64,000 nt of DNA from Flexivirga aerilata (GTDB lineage: Bacteria > Actinomycetota > Actinomycetes > Actinomycetales > Dermatophilaceae). Below are positions 1-8,984 of this stretch, piece by piece. The DNA is taken from positions 1,302,001 to 1,366,000 of the forward strand of contig NZ_JABENB010000001.1 in the NCBI RefSeq assembly GCF_013002715.1. The letters run 5' to 3'. The notes below the pieces were generated by a model. It did not search any database. It was not told the origin of the DNA and saw nothing but the letters and a program-made list of their open reading frames with translations. How positions within the stretch are numbered: position 1 is the first letter of the stretch; each line of letters begins with the position of its first letter. The position numbers and the translations under genes are program-made.

Positions 1-54
1 GTAGGTGGGTCCGGTCAGGCCGAACAGGTGGCGGTATGACGCAGCGGGTGACAC
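1..54 (-). CDS. Possible MFS transporter, N-terminal fragment (cut by window edge)
   Basis: The reverse strand from position 54 reads GTG followed by 17 open codons to the window edge, giving VSPAASYRHLFGLTGPTY. A short polar lead followed by a Y-R-x-L-F-x-x-x-G-P pattern is typical of the first residues of actinobacterial MFS permeases. Only 18 codons are visible, with no strong ribosome binding site, so this is a tentative call. If right, it is transcribed away from the deacetylase gene and the 55-309 interval is a divergent promoter region. Confidence 0.3.
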   Translation of the reverse strand, partial: MSPAASYRHLFGLTGPTY

Positions 55-309
55 GGGGGTCGGACGCCTTTCGGGGGTAGCGCGATGCGGTGCGCGGCTT
101 CCCTCCACCAGCCACGCGGGACCCTTGGCTACCCCTCGATTCTACGAACGCCGTCAAACCGGGGCGTCCCGTCATACGAGCGTCAGGTAACGGTGGAGGA
201 ACGATCGGGAAAACGCCTGTCGCGATCGTTGGTGCGCGCCCGGCGGTTTGTCATGGTGGATGAAGACGGTCACAACGGGGAGGCCGTCAGTCGACTATTC
301 GGGGAAGTC

Positions 310-1533
310 ATGGCACAGGTGGACAGGCGCACGGCCATCGCAACAGGGGCAACGATCAGCGCGACGGCCGCATTGGCCGCGTGCGGCACCCTGAAGAACC
401 CGACCACGGCTCCGCCGACGAGCGCCCGTCCGGTCGGCAGCACCTCCAGCTCGGCCCCACCGAAGGCCCGGCTCATCGGGGACGGATCGACCTCGGACAC
501 CGGGCCGCAGCCCCACCAGCCGACGGCGGAGAAGTTGGAGCCGGGACAGGCGCCGCCGCAGTTCGTGGTGATCTCCTGGGACGGCGCCGGCGAGGTCGCC
601 GGGCTCAACCTGCTGTCCCACTTCCGTGAGGTGGCCAAGGAGACCAAGGCGTCGATGACGCTCTTCCTCTCCGGGCTGTTCCTGCTGCCGGCCGCCAAGA
701 AGGACCTCTACCGGCCGCCGCGGCACCAGGTCGGCGCCTCCGACATCGGCTACCTCGACGACCGCGACATCCACGCCACCATCGACAACATCGGCAAGGC
801 GTGGCTCGAGGGGCACGAGATCGGCACTCATTTCAACGGCCACTTCTGCGGCCGGGGCGGCGTCAGCGAATGGTCGCCGGCCGAGTGGCGCAGCGAGATC
901 GAGCAGGCGAAGTCGTTCGTGAAGAACTGGCGGACCAACACCGGCTTCACCGACCTGCCGCCGCTGCCGTTCGACTACGACAAGGAGCTCGTCGGCGGCC
1001 GCACGCCGTGCCTGGAGGGTGCGGACAACCTGCGGGTGGCGGCCTCGCAGCTGGGCTGGCGCTACGACACCAGCAAGACCGGCATCCAGATGTGGCCCGG
1101 CAGGGACCGCAATCTCTGGGACGTGTCCATGCAGTCGATCCCGTTCGCCGGGCACTCCGGCCAGGTGATCTCGATGGACTACAACATCATGTACAACCAG
1201 TCCGGCGGCACCCGTGGCAAGCCGTCGATGCGGCCGAAGTGGCAGCAGGAGGCGGTCGACACCTACCTGGCCGGCTTCCTGCGCGCCTACGACTTCAACC
1301 GGGCGCCGCTGATCATCGGCAACCACTTCGAGGGCTGGAACGGTGGCATCTACATGACAGCCGTCGAGCAGGTCATGCGCAAGATCGTCGATTATCCGGA
1401 CGCGCGGATCGTGTCCTTCCGGCAGCTGATCGACTGGGTGGAGGAGCAGGACCCGGCCGTGCTGGCCAAGCTGCGCAGCCTGCCCTACGGCAGCAAGCCG
1501 ACCGGTGGCTGGGCCCAGTTCCTCGCTGTATGA
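310..1533 (+). CDS. Tat/lipoprotein-type polysaccharide deacetylase-family protein
   Basis: A 407-residue exported protein. The N-terminus has a twin arginine (VDRRTAIAT) and a hydrophobic stretch ending in a lipobox (ALAAC, about residue 25), so it is probably a Tat-exported lipoprotein. A Thr/Ser/Pro-rich linker follows. The catalytic domain carries a deacetylase-like first motif (FVVISWDGAG, around residue 80) and HEIGTHFNGH (around 175), the H-T-x-x-x-H type metal site of the NodB fold. ATG 310 is chosen over upstream in-frame starts because GGGGAAG precedes it and the signal peptide begins there. The substrate (cell wall glycan or other) cannot be told. The stop lies inside a GTATGACGGG motif. 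Confidence 0.75.
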   Translation: MAQVDRRTAIATGATISATAALAACGTLKNPTTAPPTSARPVGSTSSSAPPKARLIGDGSTSDTGPQPHQPTAEKLEPGQAPPQFVVISWDGAGEVAGLNLLSHFREVAKETKASMTLFLSGLFLLPAAKKDLYRPPRHQVGASDIGYLDDRDIHATIDNIGKAWLEGHEIGTHFNGHFCGRGGVSEWSPAEWRSEIEQAKSFVKNWRTNTGFTDLPPLPFDYDKELVGGRTPCLEGADNLRVAASQLGWRYDTSKTGIQMWPGRDRNLWDVSMQSIPFAGHSGQVISMDYNIMYNQSGGTRGKPSMRPKWQQEAVDTYLAGFLRAYDFNRAPLIIGNHFEGWNGGIYMTAVEQVMRKIVDYPDARIVSFRQLIDWVEEQDPAVLAKLRSLPYGSKPTGGWAQFLAV

Positions 1534-1550
1534 CGGGAGTCGCGCCCGGC

Positions 1551-3071
1551 TCAGCCCTCTGATCTGACCGCCGAAAGCGCTTCTGCCGCAACGGGTTCGG
1601 CGAGCGCCCGGTCCGCGGGCACCAGGCCTACCCGGGTGCGCCGGTCGAGCAGGTCGTCGACGTCGAGAGCGCCCTCGTGACTGAGTGCGAAGTCCAGCTC
1701 GGCGGGCGTGGTCGGCACCGTGTCGCCGATCGGGAGGTTGCGGGCCGGGTCGGCAGACAGCACCTCGGCCGCCTCGGCGCCGTAACGGCGGACCAGCCGG
1801 TCGGGGAGCTCGCCGTTGACGGGACCAGCCGGATCTGCGCCGACGAGAGCTGTTTTCGCGGTCACGCAGGGCCCGGCGGTGAGGCTGCTCCGGCGGACTG
1901 CGGCGTCGACCGCGTCCTGCGCCATACGGCGGTAGGTGGTGAGTTTGCCGCCGACGACGGTGATCATCCCGCTCGACCCGGTCAGCACCGCGTGTTTGCG
2001 GGACAGGTCGGCGGTCGAGCCCTCGGCGGACAGCAGCGGCCGGAGCCCGGCGTAGGTGCCGATCACATCTGCCCGGGAGAGGGGCCGCCGGAGCGCGGTG
2101 TTGATGGTGTCGAGGAGCAAGGCGACCTCCTGCTCGGACGACTGCGGCACGTCGGGGACCGGCGGCGCGGCCGGCTCGTCGGTGAGCCCTATGTAGGTGG
2201 TGCCGTCCAGTTGCGGGAGGCTGAAGACGAAGCGGCCGAAGTGGCCTGGAACCGGGGCATTGACAATGCAATTCATCGATCCGAGCGCCGCGGACCGCAC
2301 CACCAGATGGGTGCCGCGCGACGGGCGGAGCCGGATGTCGGGTGCGAGCGAGTCGGCCCAGACGCCGGTCGCGTTGACGACGGCACGCGCCGGGATGTCG
2401 TGCTCGGAGCCGGTCAGCTCGTCACGCACCCGCGCGCCGTCGCCGGTGGCGGAGACGGCACGCACCCGAGTGAGCACCCGCGCGCCGTGACCGGCGGCGG
2501 TCCGCGCGATGGCCACCACGAGCCGCGCGTCGTCGACCAGTTGCCCGTCCCAGCCGAGCGCCGCACCGGTCAGCCCGTGGTCCTGCACGCCCGACGCGAA
2601 CGCGAGGGTTTCGGTGCGGCCGAGTCGCCGGGGCCGCGGCAGCACCGCGCGCGGGGTGCGCGCCGCGGCTCGCAGGGCGTCCCCGGCGAGGAAGCCGGCG
2701 AACGTCGCGGCCCGGTCCCGGCGCGATCCGCCGGCGAAGTGCGGCACCACCCACGGCATCGCCCGCACCAGGTGCGGCGCGGTGCGCGTCATCAGGATGC
2801 CGCGCTCGACCGCGCTCTCGTGCGCGATGCCGACCTGTCCGGAGGCGAGGTAGCGCAGCCCGCCGTGCGCGAGCTTGGAGCTCCACCGCGACGTGCCGAA
2901 GGCGAGGTCGTGCGCGTCGATCGCGACCACGTCGAGGCCCCGGCTCGCGGCGTCGAGGGCGACGCCGGCACCGGTCACGCCGAGTCCGACGACCAGCAGG
3001 TCGGCGACCCGGCCGTCGGTGGCTTCGACGAGTTCGCGGGCGCGGCGGGCCGCGTTGAGCGCGGTGTTCAT
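1551..3071 (-). CDS. glpD: Glycerol-3-phosphate dehydrogenase (FAD-dependent)
   Basis: A 506-residue FAD enzyme oxidising sn-glycerol 3-phosphate to dihydroxyacetone phosphate and passing electrons to the quinone pool at the membrane. The N-terminal dinucleotide fold is visible (LLVVGLGVTGAGVALDAASRG, about residues 25-45), followed by the family block GTSRWSSKLAHGGLRYL and, later, VVGGKLTTYRRMAQDAVD. ATG 3071 overlaps the stop of the upstream TetR gene by four bases (ATGA), so the two are co-transcribed. The gene order TetR-glpD facing an FAD oxidase and a lipid kinase resembles the M. tuberculosis Rv2249c-Rv2252 region (from memory). DHAP made here is the substrate expected for the divergent alkyl-DHAP-synthase-like gene. 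Confidence 0.9.
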   Translation of the reverse strand: MNTALNAARRARELVEATDGRVADLLVVGLGVTGAGVALDAASRGLDVVAIDAHDLAFGTSRWSSKLAHGGLRYLASGQVGIAHESAVERGILMTRTAPHLVRAMPWVVPHFAGGSRRDRAATFAGFLAGDALRAAARTPRAVLPRPRRLGRTETLAFASGVQDHGLTGAALGWDGQLVDDARLVVAIARTAAGHGARVLTRVRAVSATGDGARVRDELTGSEHDIPARAVVNATGVWADSLAPDIRLRPSRGTHLVVRSAALGSMNCIVNAPVPGHFGRFVFSLPQLDGTTYIGLTDEPAAPPVPDVPQSSEQEVALLLDTINTALRRPLSRADVIGTYAGLRPLLSAEGSTADLSRKHAVLTGSSGMITVVGGKLTTYRRMAQDAVDAAVRRSSLTAGPCVTAKTALVGADPAGPVNGELPDRLVRRYGAEAAEVLSADPARNLPIGDTVPTTPAELDFALSHEGALDVDDLLDRRTRVGLVPADRALAEPVAAEALSAVRSEG

Positions 3072-3652
3072 CGCAGGTAGTTCTCGACGGCGATCGCGAG
3101 CTGGCCGAAGAGGTCGGTCTCGTCGATGTCCTCGTCGGACATCGTGGGCACCGAGAAGACGAAGCCGTAGGTCATCAAAAGCACTGAGCGGGCGAAGAGT
3201 TCGGGCTCGCCGGAGCGGACCGAGCCGGCTTCCTGCGCGGCCGTGATGCCGGTGGCCAGTGACTCCAGCAGCGTGGTCTGGGTGCGGCCGCGGCGGACCA
3301 GCAGGTAGGGCAGCAGCAACTCCGGGTCGACGTCGACGATCTTGCGGAACAGCTCGCCCTCGTGCACCTCCCGGGCCGCGGCGGCGACGGTGCGGGCGAT
3401 GCCGGACGCGTCGAGGCGCATGCCGTCGCGCGCGGCGAGCCGATAACCGATGGTCGACCACTCGCGCACCATCAGGTCGGCGGTGAGCGCCGACATGTCC
3501 GGCCAGCGCCGGTAGACGCTCATCCGGGAGACGCCGGCCTTGCGCGCGACGTCGGTCATCGTCGTCCGGCGCCAGCCGACCGCCAGCAGGCAGGCGCGCG
3601 CGGCGTCGAGGAGGTCGTCGTCCTCGATCGGGCTGTTACGGATCGTCGACAT
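3068..3652 (-). CDS. TetR-family regulator of the glpD / ether-lipid-like block
   Basis: A 194-residue regulator. The N-terminal helix-turn-helix is clear (TMTDVARKAGVSRMSVYRRWPDMSAL, about residues 31-56), followed by a ligand-binding domain without recognisable ligand residues. It starts two bases from a near-perfect 17-bp palindrome at 3653-3669 in the divergent promoter and is translationally coupled to glpD. It is therefore probably an autoregulator that also controls the FAD oxidase/lipid kinase genes on the other side. A fatty acyl or glycerolipid ligand is only a guess from the neighbours. Confidence 0.85.
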   Translation of the reverse strand: MSTIRNSPIEDDDLLDAARACLLAVGWRRTTMTDVARKAGVSRMSVYRRWPDMSALTADLMVREWSTIGYRLAARDGMRLDASGIARTVAAAAREVHEGELFRKIVDVDPELLLPYLLVRRGRTQTTLLESLATGITAAQEAGSVRSGEPELFARSVLLMTYGFVFSVPTMSDEDIDETDLFGQLAIAVENYLR

Positions 3653-3669
3653 GTGTCACACTGTAACAC
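3653..3669. promoter_or_regulatory. Palindromic operator between divergent TetR and FAD-oxidase genes
   Basis: GTGTCACACTGTAACAC is an inverted repeat GTGTnACA-c-TGTnACAC with one mismatched pair. It directly abuts the TetR start codon and lies 39 bp before the divergent ATG at 3709. Size and position are typical of a TetR operator; that this protein binds it is inferred. Confidence 0.6.
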
Positions 3670-3708
3670 CGGAGCCCGAGAACCCGCCGTTCGATCGAGG
3701 AAGTCACC

Positions 3709-5283
3709 ATGCACTGGTCCCGCTGGGGAGATCCGCACCGCACCGCCGCCCTGCCCGACAACGCCGGCGAGCTCATGGCGTTCGCCTTCGGTGAGGTGAC
3801 CCCGCGTCCGGCGGTCGATCGCGCCGACGTGCGACTGCCCGCCTCGCGCCTGACCCCCGCACACCAGCAGGCGTATGCCGCGGCGGTCACTCCGGAGCAG
3901 GTCGCCACCGACGACACCGCGCGCGTCGAGCACACCCGCGGCAAGTCCACCCCGGATCTGCTGGCCGCCCGCGCCGGCGACTTCTCGGCCGCGCCCGATG
4001 CGGTGATCCGGCCAGGGAGCGTTGACGAGATCGTCGAGGTGCTGCGCGTCAGCGAGCGCGAGCACATCGCGGTGGTGCCGTTCGGCGGCGGCACGTCGGT
4101 GGTCGGCGGTCTCGCGCCGGACGGCGCGTCATACGCCGCGGTGATCGCGCTGGACCTGCGACGGCTCGACCGGGTCGTCGAGCTCGACGAGATCTCGCGG
4201 ACCGCCACGCTGCAGGCGGGCATGCTCGGTCCGGAGGTCGAGAAAGCGCTCGCAGCCGAGGGATACACCCTCGGTCACTTCCCGCAGTCGTTCGAATACG
4301 CCAGCGTCGGCGGCTTCGCGGCAACCCGTTCCAGCGGCCAATCGTCCTCCGGTTACGGCAGATTCGACGCAATGGTCGTTGCACTGACCATTGCGACACC
4401 GTCGGGCACCTGGCACATCGGCCGGTCGCCGGCCAGCGCCGCCGGCCCGGACCTGCGGCAGCTGGTGCTGGGGTCAGAGGGTGCCTTCGGGGTGATCACC
4501 GACGTCACGGTCATGGTGCGGCCGGTGCCGCAGGCCAAGGCCTACGAGACGTGGCGCTTCGCGTCGTTCGCCGAGGGCGCGACCGCGATGCGCACGCTGG
4601 TGCAGGACCGCATCAACCCGACAGTGCTGCGGCTCTCGGACGAGACCGAGACAGCCATCAACCTCAGCGACCCCAGCGCCATCGGACTCAACGCCGACGG
4701 CGGCTGCCAGCTGGTCTGCGGCTACGAGGGCACCGAGCAGCGGGTGGCACGGATGCGGGCGGAGGCCGGTGAGACGCTGACCGGGCTCGGCGGCACGCTC
4801 GTCGGCGAGAAGGGCGGCGACGCCTGGGCGGAGGGGCGCTTCGACGCGCCATACCTGCGCGACACGCTGCTCGACGAGGGGGTGCTGGTCGAGACGCTCG
4901 AGACCGCGACCACCTGGGCCAACCTCCCGCGACTGTATGACGCCGTGCGGGCCGCGATCGACGCGGCAGCGAAGGGGCAAGGCGTGGATCCCATTGTTTT
5001 GTGTCACATTTCGCACGTTTACCCAGCAGGTGCGTCGCTCTACTTCACCGTCGCGATGCGCGAGACCGACGACCCGCCAGCGCAATGGGTGCCGGTGAAG
5101 CAGGTTGCCGGCGACGCGATCTCGCAGCACGGCGGCACGATCACCCACCACCACGCGGTCGGCCGCGACCACAAGCCGTGGCTGGCCGACGAGATCGGCG
5201 ACACCGGCGTGGCGGTGCTGCGCGCGGTCAAGGAGACGCTGGATCCTGAGGGCGTCCTCAACCCAGGAGTCCTGATCCCATGA
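3709..5283 (+). CDS. FAD-binding oxidase, alkylglycerone-phosphate-synthase-like
   Basis: A 524-residue protein of the PCMH-type FAD family. The FAD loop VVPFGGGTSVVGG lies around residues 123-136. The stretch GHFPQSFEYASVGGFAATRSSGQ resembles alkyl-DHAP synthase more than glycolate or lactate oxidases, as does the N-terminal motif HWSRWG. The C-terminus has the usual HHHAVGRDHKPWLADE block. Eukaryotic alkylglycerone-phosphate synthase swaps the acyl chain of acyl-DHAP for a fatty alcohol to start ether lipids; the bacterial role is not established. GAGGAAG precedes ATG 3709. It is divergent from a DHAP-forming glpD and followed 37 bp later by a lipid kinase, so a glycerolipid role is likely. 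Confidence 0.75.
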   Translation: MHWSRWGDPHRTAALPDNAGELMAFAFGEVTPRPAVDRADVRLPASRLTPAHQQAYAAAVTPEQVATDDTARVEHTRGKSTPDLLAARAGDFSAAPDAVIRPGSVDEIVEVLRVSEREHIAVVPFGGGTSVVGGLAPDGASYAAVIALDLRRLDRVVELDEISRTATLQAGMLGPEVEKALAAEGYTLGHFPQSFEYASVGGFAATRSSGQSSSGYGRFDAMVVALTIATPSGTWHIGRSPASAAGPDLRQLVLGSEGAFGVITDVTVMVRPVPQAKAYETWRFASFAEGATAMRTLVQDRINPTVLRLSDETETAINLSDPSAIGLNADGGCQLVCGYEGTEQRVARMRAEAGETLTGLGGTLVGEKGGDAWAEGRFDAPYLRDTLLDEGVLVETLETATTWANLPRLYDAVRAAIDAAAKGQGVDPIVLCHISHVYPAGASLYFTVAMRETDDPPAQWVPVKQVAGDAISQHGGTITHHHAVGRDHKPWLADEIGDTGVAVLRAVKETLDPEGVLNPGVLIP

Positions 5284-5320
5284 GCGCACCACGAAGTGCC
5301 CGTCGTCCTGCGGAGGCCCG

Positions 5321-6223
5321 ATGACCACGGCCCGGACCTCCCCGACCTCTAGGTCCTCCCGGTCCTTTCATGTCCTGGCCAATCCGCTCTCCGGTGGCGG
5401 CAAGGCGGTCCACCTGGCTCGCCAGGTCGCGGCCGACCTCGGCGACGCCGGCGCCACCGTGCGCATCACCTTCTCGCCGGGGATCGAAGCAGCGGACGGC
5501 CTGGTGCGCGACACCAAGGCGGCCGGCGAGACCTGCGTGACCGTCGGGGGCGACGGCTTCCTCGGGTCGCTCGCGGCGCCGTTGATCGAGCACGACGTAA
5601 CTTTCGGGATCGTGCCCAGCGGGCGCGGCAACGACTTCGCGCGCCAGCTCGGGATCCCTGAAAACACCCATGACGCAACACGATTGGCGCTCGCGGGTGC
5701 TCCGACCGGCGTCGACGCGATCCGGCTCGGCAACCGGGTCGTCGTCGGCAGCGTGTATGCCGGCATCGACTCCCTGGTGTCCCACCTGGTCAACACCGCG
5801 CCGCGGAAGCTGCCGGCGACGCTGCAGTATCAGGTGTCGTCGGTGCGCGGCCTGTTCAAGTTCCCGCCGCGGCACTACCGCGTCACCGTCGACGACGACG
5901 TCTTCGAATATCGCGGATTCACTGCGATTGCTGCCAATTCGGGCTTCTACGGCAAGGGCATGCACATCGCGCCCGATGCGGACGTGCACGACGGACTGCT
6001 CGACGTGATCATGGTCGGGGCCGGCAACCGGCTGAAGTTCGTGACCGCGATGCCGCAGCTCTATCGCGGTACCCACCTGAAGAACCCCGAGGTCACCGTC
6101 GCCCGCGGCCGGGTGGTGCGCATCGAGGCGGAAGGCGTCGAGGCCTACGGCGACGGCGAGCCGATCCAGCAACTGCCGGCGACCGTCGAGGTGCTGCCCC
6201 GGGCGCTCAGTGTGCTGTTGTAA
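5321..6223 (+). CDS. Diacylglycerol/lipid kinase (LCB5/DagK family)
   Basis: A 300-residue lipid kinase-like protein. It shows the family's nucleotide-binding features: NPLSGGGKA near residue 22, VGGDGFLGSL (GGDG motif, around 76) and IVPSGRGNDFARQLGIP (around 98-114). The C-terminal beta domain is intact (GYGDGEPI-like block YGDGEPIQQLP). It would phosphorylate diacylglycerol or a related lipid at the membrane using ATP. GGAGG is correctly spaced before ATG 5321. The M. tuberculosis homologue in the same gene order, Rv2252, has been linked to phosphatidylinositol mannoside formation (from memory). It probably shares a transcript with the upstream FAD oxidase. Confidence 0.85.
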   Translation: MTTARTSPTSRSSRSFHVLANPLSGGGKAVHLARQVAADLGDAGATVRITFSPGIEAADGLVRDTKAAGETCVTVGGDGFLGSLAAPLIEHDVTFGIVPSGRGNDFARQLGIPENTHDATRLALAGAPTGVDAIRLGNRVVVGSVYAGIDSLVSHLVNTAPRKLPATLQYQVSSVRGLFKFPPRHYRVTVDDDVFEYRGFTAIAANSGFYGKGMHIAPDADVHDGLLDVIMVGAGNRLKFVTAMPQLYRGTHLKNPEVTVARGRVVRIEAEGVEAYGDGEPIQQLPATVEVLPRALSVLL

Positions 6224-6265
6224 TGAACTCTGACAACGGATCGTCCGAGGAAAGGCTGTGAGCTG

Positions 6266-6577
6266 ATGGCGGCATCGGGTTACTGGATCGCACGAGTGCA
6301 GGTCAACGACGAGAACGCCTACCTGCAGTATGCCTCCGCGGCGACCGCCGCCTATGCGGCGTACGGCGGAAAGCTGCTGGTGCGCGGTGGGCCGTACGAA
6401 GCGGTCGAGGGCGACTCCCGGCCGCGCAACGTCGTGATCGAATTCCCTTCGTATCGCGCAGCGCTCGACTGTTACAACTCTGCGGCATACCAGGCTGCGC
6501 GGGAGTATCGCGAGAAGGCGGCGGACGCCGACATCATCATCGTCGAGGGTTACGACGGGCCGCAGCCGAGCGCCTGA
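6266..6577 (+). CDS. DUF1330 family protein
   Basis: A 103-residue protein matching the DUF1330 ferredoxin-like alpha/beta-barrel pattern: GYWIARVQVNDENAYLQYA at the start, GGKLLVRGGPYEAVEG in the middle and VVIEFPSYRAALDCYNSAAYQAAREYR at the end. Length is normal for the family. The biochemical role is unknown. It follows the lipid kinase by 42 bp and ends tail-to-tail with menF, 18 bp apart, with no obvious terminator hairpin between them. Confidence 0.85.
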   Translation: MAASGYWIARVQVNDENAYLQYASAATAAYAAYGGKLLVRGGPYEAVEGDSRPRNVVIEFPSYRAALDCYNSAAYQAAREYREKAADADIIIVEGYDGPQPSA

Positions 6578-6595
6578 CGCTCCGGAGCGGCCAGG

Positions 6596-7861
6596 TCAGT
6601 CGTCGGCGAGCGCGTGCCGCATCGGCACGAGCTTCGCCTCCGACTCGGTGAGCTCGGCGTCGGGCTGCGAGCCCGCGACGATGCCGCAGCCGGCGAAAAG
6701 CCTGATCTGCGAGGGCTTTTCGAGGTGCCCGCAGCGAAGGGCGATGCCCCACTCGCCGTCGCCGGACGCGTCGAGCCAGCCGACCGGTCCGGCATAGCGG
6801 CCACGGTCCATCTGCTCGAGCTCGCCGATCAGGTCACGCGCGGCGAGGGTCGGCGTGCCGCACACCGCGGCGGACGGGTGCAGCGACGCGGCGAGCGTCA
6901 GTGACGAGACGTCCTCGCGCAGGACGCCGGCGACGTCGGTCGCCAGGTGCATGACGTTGGGCAGGTGCAGCACGAACGGCGACTCCGGCACGTTCATCGA
7001 CGAGCAGTGTGGCGACAGCGCGTCGGCCACCGACCGCACGGCGTATTCGTGCTCCTCGAGGTCCTTGCTCGACCGCGCCAGCGACGCGGCGAGTGCCAGG
7101 TCGTGCTCGTCGTCGCCGGTGCGGCGGATGGTGCCGGCGAGGATGCGCGAGGTGACCAGGCCCTTCTCGCGGCGCAGCAGCATCTCGGGGGTCGCGCCGA
7201 CGAGGCCGTCGACGCTGTAGGTCCAGGTGTTGGCGTATGCCGAGGTGAGCCGCGCCAGCAGGTGCCGCGGATCGATCGGGCCCTCCGCGGTGACGACGAC
7301 GTCACGCGCCATCACCACCTTGTCGAGCGCCCCGGACTGGACGCGCCGCACCGCGGCACCGACGGCCTGCGCCCACTCGGCGCCGGTCAGCGCACCGTCA
7401 CGGGAGTCGGAAAGCACTGGTGCCAAAGGCTTCTCAGCAGGATGTATGACGGGGGCACCGCCGAGATCGGGCGCGCTGCTGATGCTCGTCACCCAGGCGA
7501 CGCCGTTGCGGCGACCGACCACGATCGCCGGCACGTGCAGCACCCCGCCCGCGGCCGAGGCCGCCGAGAAGGCGAACGAGCCCACCGCGACCAGTCCGGA
7601 CCCGGGCAGGTCGACCTCGGACCGGACGACGGCCGATCCGACCACGTCGCGCCACCACTGCTCGGCCTCGGCGAAGCGGGCGGTGCCCGCCGTGCGAATG
7701 CTCGCCGCGACGCCCCAGCCGACGAAGCCGTCGCCGTCGCGCAGCCAGCTGACGGGGGAGTCGGCGCCCGCGGGAATGACCGACACCAGGTCGCCGGGGT
7801 CGGCGATGCGGGTCGAGCGCACCACCAGCGCCGGGTGCGAGGCAGGCAGGGGCATGGTCAC
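6596..7861 (-). CDS. menF: Isochorismate synthase
   Basis: A 421-residue chorismate-binding enzyme converting chorismate to isochorismate, the first committed step of menaquinone synthesis. Diagnostic blocks are [54 protein letters not shown] and [20 protein letters not shown]. EntC-type siderophore enzymes share these, but the divergent menG 78 bp away and menJ further on favour the menaquinone role. A GTATGACGGG motif lies inside the gene at 7444-7453, using a rare ATA isoleucine codon on the coding strand. Confidence 0.9.
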   Translation of the reverse strand: MTMPLPASHPALVVRSTRIADPGDLVSVIPAGADSPVSWLRDGDGFVGWGVAASIRTAGTARFAEAEQWWRDVVGSAVVRSEVDLPGSGLVAVGSFAFSAASAAGGVLHVPAIVVGRRNGVAWVTSISSAPDLGGAPVIHPAEKPLAPVLSDSRDGALTGAEWAQAVGAAVRRVQSGALDKVVMARDVVVTAEGPIDPRHLLARLTSAYANTWTYSVDGLVGATPEMLLRREKGLVTSRILAGTIRRTGDDEHDLALAASLARSSKDLEEHEYAVRSVADALSPHCSSMNVPESPFVLHLPNVMHLATDVAGVLREDVSSLTLAASLHPSAAVCGTPTLAARDLIGELEQMDRGRYAGPVGWLDASGDGEWGIALRCGHLEKPSQIRLFAGCGIVAGSQPDAELTESEAKLVPMRHALADD

Positions 7862-7938
7862 GAGCGGTCACCTTACGCCGGTGTCCTTCGCCGTGCGGCG
7901 AGTGCCGTCCGTGCGCGGGCGCTGCGTCATACGACAAG

Positions 7939-8652
7939 ATGACGCGTATGAACCGTGCCAGCCTCGACAAGCAGCCCGCCGATGTTGCCCGCATGTTCGA
8001 CGACGTCGCGGAGCGTTACGACGTCACCAACGACGTGCTGTCGCTGGGGCAGGACCGGCGGTGGCGCAAGCAGGTCGTCGAGGCGGTCGCGCCGAAGCCC
8101 GGCGACGTAATCCTCGACATCGCCGCGGGCACCGGCACCAGCAGCGAACCGTTCGACGCGATGGGCGCGCACGTCGTGCCGGCCGACTTCTCGCTCGGCA
8201 TGCTGCGCAAGGGCAAGCGGCGCCGCCCCGACCTCGCCTTCACCGCGGCCGATGCGACCCAATTGCCTTTCGAGGACGGCGTTTTCGACACCGTGACGAT
8301 GTCCTTCGGGCTGCGCAACGTGCACGACACCGACGAGGCGTTGCGCGAGTTCCGCCGGGTCACCAAGCCGGGCGGCACGCTCGTCATCTGCGAGTTCTCG
8401 ACGCCGACCAACCCGGCGTTCCGCAAGGTTTACAGCGAATACCTGATGTCGGCGCTGCCCAAGATCGCCCGCCGGGTCGGCTCCAACGCCGAGTCCTACG
8501 TCTACCTTGCCGAATCGATCCAGGCGTGGCCCGACCAGGCCGGTATGGCGACCCGCCTCCAGGACGCCGGGTGGGGCAAGGTCGAGTGGCGCAACCTCAC
8601 CGGCGGCATCGTCGCGCTCCACCGCGCGACCAAGCCGCGCAGCCTGGGCTGA
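7939..8652 (+). CDS. menG: Demethylmenaquinone methyltransferase
   Basis: A 237-residue SAM-dependent methyltransferase for the last menaquinone step. It carries the SAM motif [14 protein letters not shown] (around residues 58-70), the family motif [24 protein letters not shown], and an N-terminal [23 protein letters not shown] block typical of actinobacterial MenG/UbiE. Two in-frame ATGs (7939 and 7948) are possible and neither has a good ribosome binding site; family starts ([10 protein letters not shown]) favour 7948. An octamer CGTCATAC (7925-7932) sits just upstream. The 3' side, normally facing menJ, is separated from it by the repeat/nuclease cassette. Confidence 0.93.
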   Translation: MTRMNRASLDKQPADVARMFDDVAERYDVTNDVLSLGQDRRWRKQVVEAVAPKPGDVILDIAAGTGTSSEPFDAMGAHVVPADFSLGMLRKGKRRRPDLAFTAADATQLPFEDGVFDTVTMSFGLRNVHDTDEALREFRRVTKPGGTLVICEFSTPTNPAFRKVYSEYLMSALPKIARRVGSNAESYVYLAESIQAWPDQAGMATRLQDAGWGKVEWRNLTGGIVALHRATKPRSLG

Positions 8653-8668
8653 GCCCGGCGCCGGGGGG

Positions 8669-8923
8669 CGTGCAGAAGTCGCGACGGTTGCGGCGTGTGC
8701 ACGCGGATCGGGCTAGGGCCGTGCAGAAGTCGCGACGGTTGCGGGGTGTGCACCCGGATGGGCCTGGGGGCGTGCAGAAGTCGCGACGGTTGCGGGGTGT
8801 GCACCCGGATGGGCCTGGGGGCGTGCAGAAGTCGCGACGGTTGCGGGCTGTGGACGCGGAACGGCCCGAGGGCGTGCAGAAGTCGCGACGGTCGCGGGCT
8901 GTGCACGCCGAGTCGGCCGCCGA
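8669..8923 (+). repeat. Array of five 51-bp hairpin repeats upstream of the DUF559 gene
   Basis: Five direct copies begin at 8669, 8720, 8771, 8822 and 8873, exactly 51 bp apart; copies 2 and 3 are nearly identical. Each holds GTGCAGAAGTCGCGACGG, then a TTGCGGG or TCGCGGG segment, then GTGCAC, and a G-rich spacer. Within a unit, GTGCA pairs with TGCAC, and inside that CGCGAC pairs with GTCGCG. In copies 1-4 the inner partner is GTTGCG, which keeps pairing through a G-U wobble. A sixth, out-of-phase partial copy (ACGGTTGCGGGATGT) overlaps the start codon at 8985. There are no variable spacers, so it is not CRISPR. Confidence 0.95.
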
Positions 8924-8984
8924 ACCGGCGGCTGCCTGTGGATAACCGGCGCCGCGAATCGCGAGTTCCTGCCACGGTTGCGGG

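Noticed and set aside
85..309. Upstream extension of the deacetylase gene to position 85
   Set aside because: The extension has no family similarity and would bury the twin-arginine/lipobox signal peptide that begins at ATG 310.
8653..8945. Open reading through the 51-bp array giving a 17-residue repeat protein (VQKSRR...)
   Set aside because: 51 is a multiple of three, so every frame stays open by default; there is no start or ribosome binding site after the menG stop, and the units vary at codon positions 1 and 2 as much as at 3 while preserving hairpin pairing.
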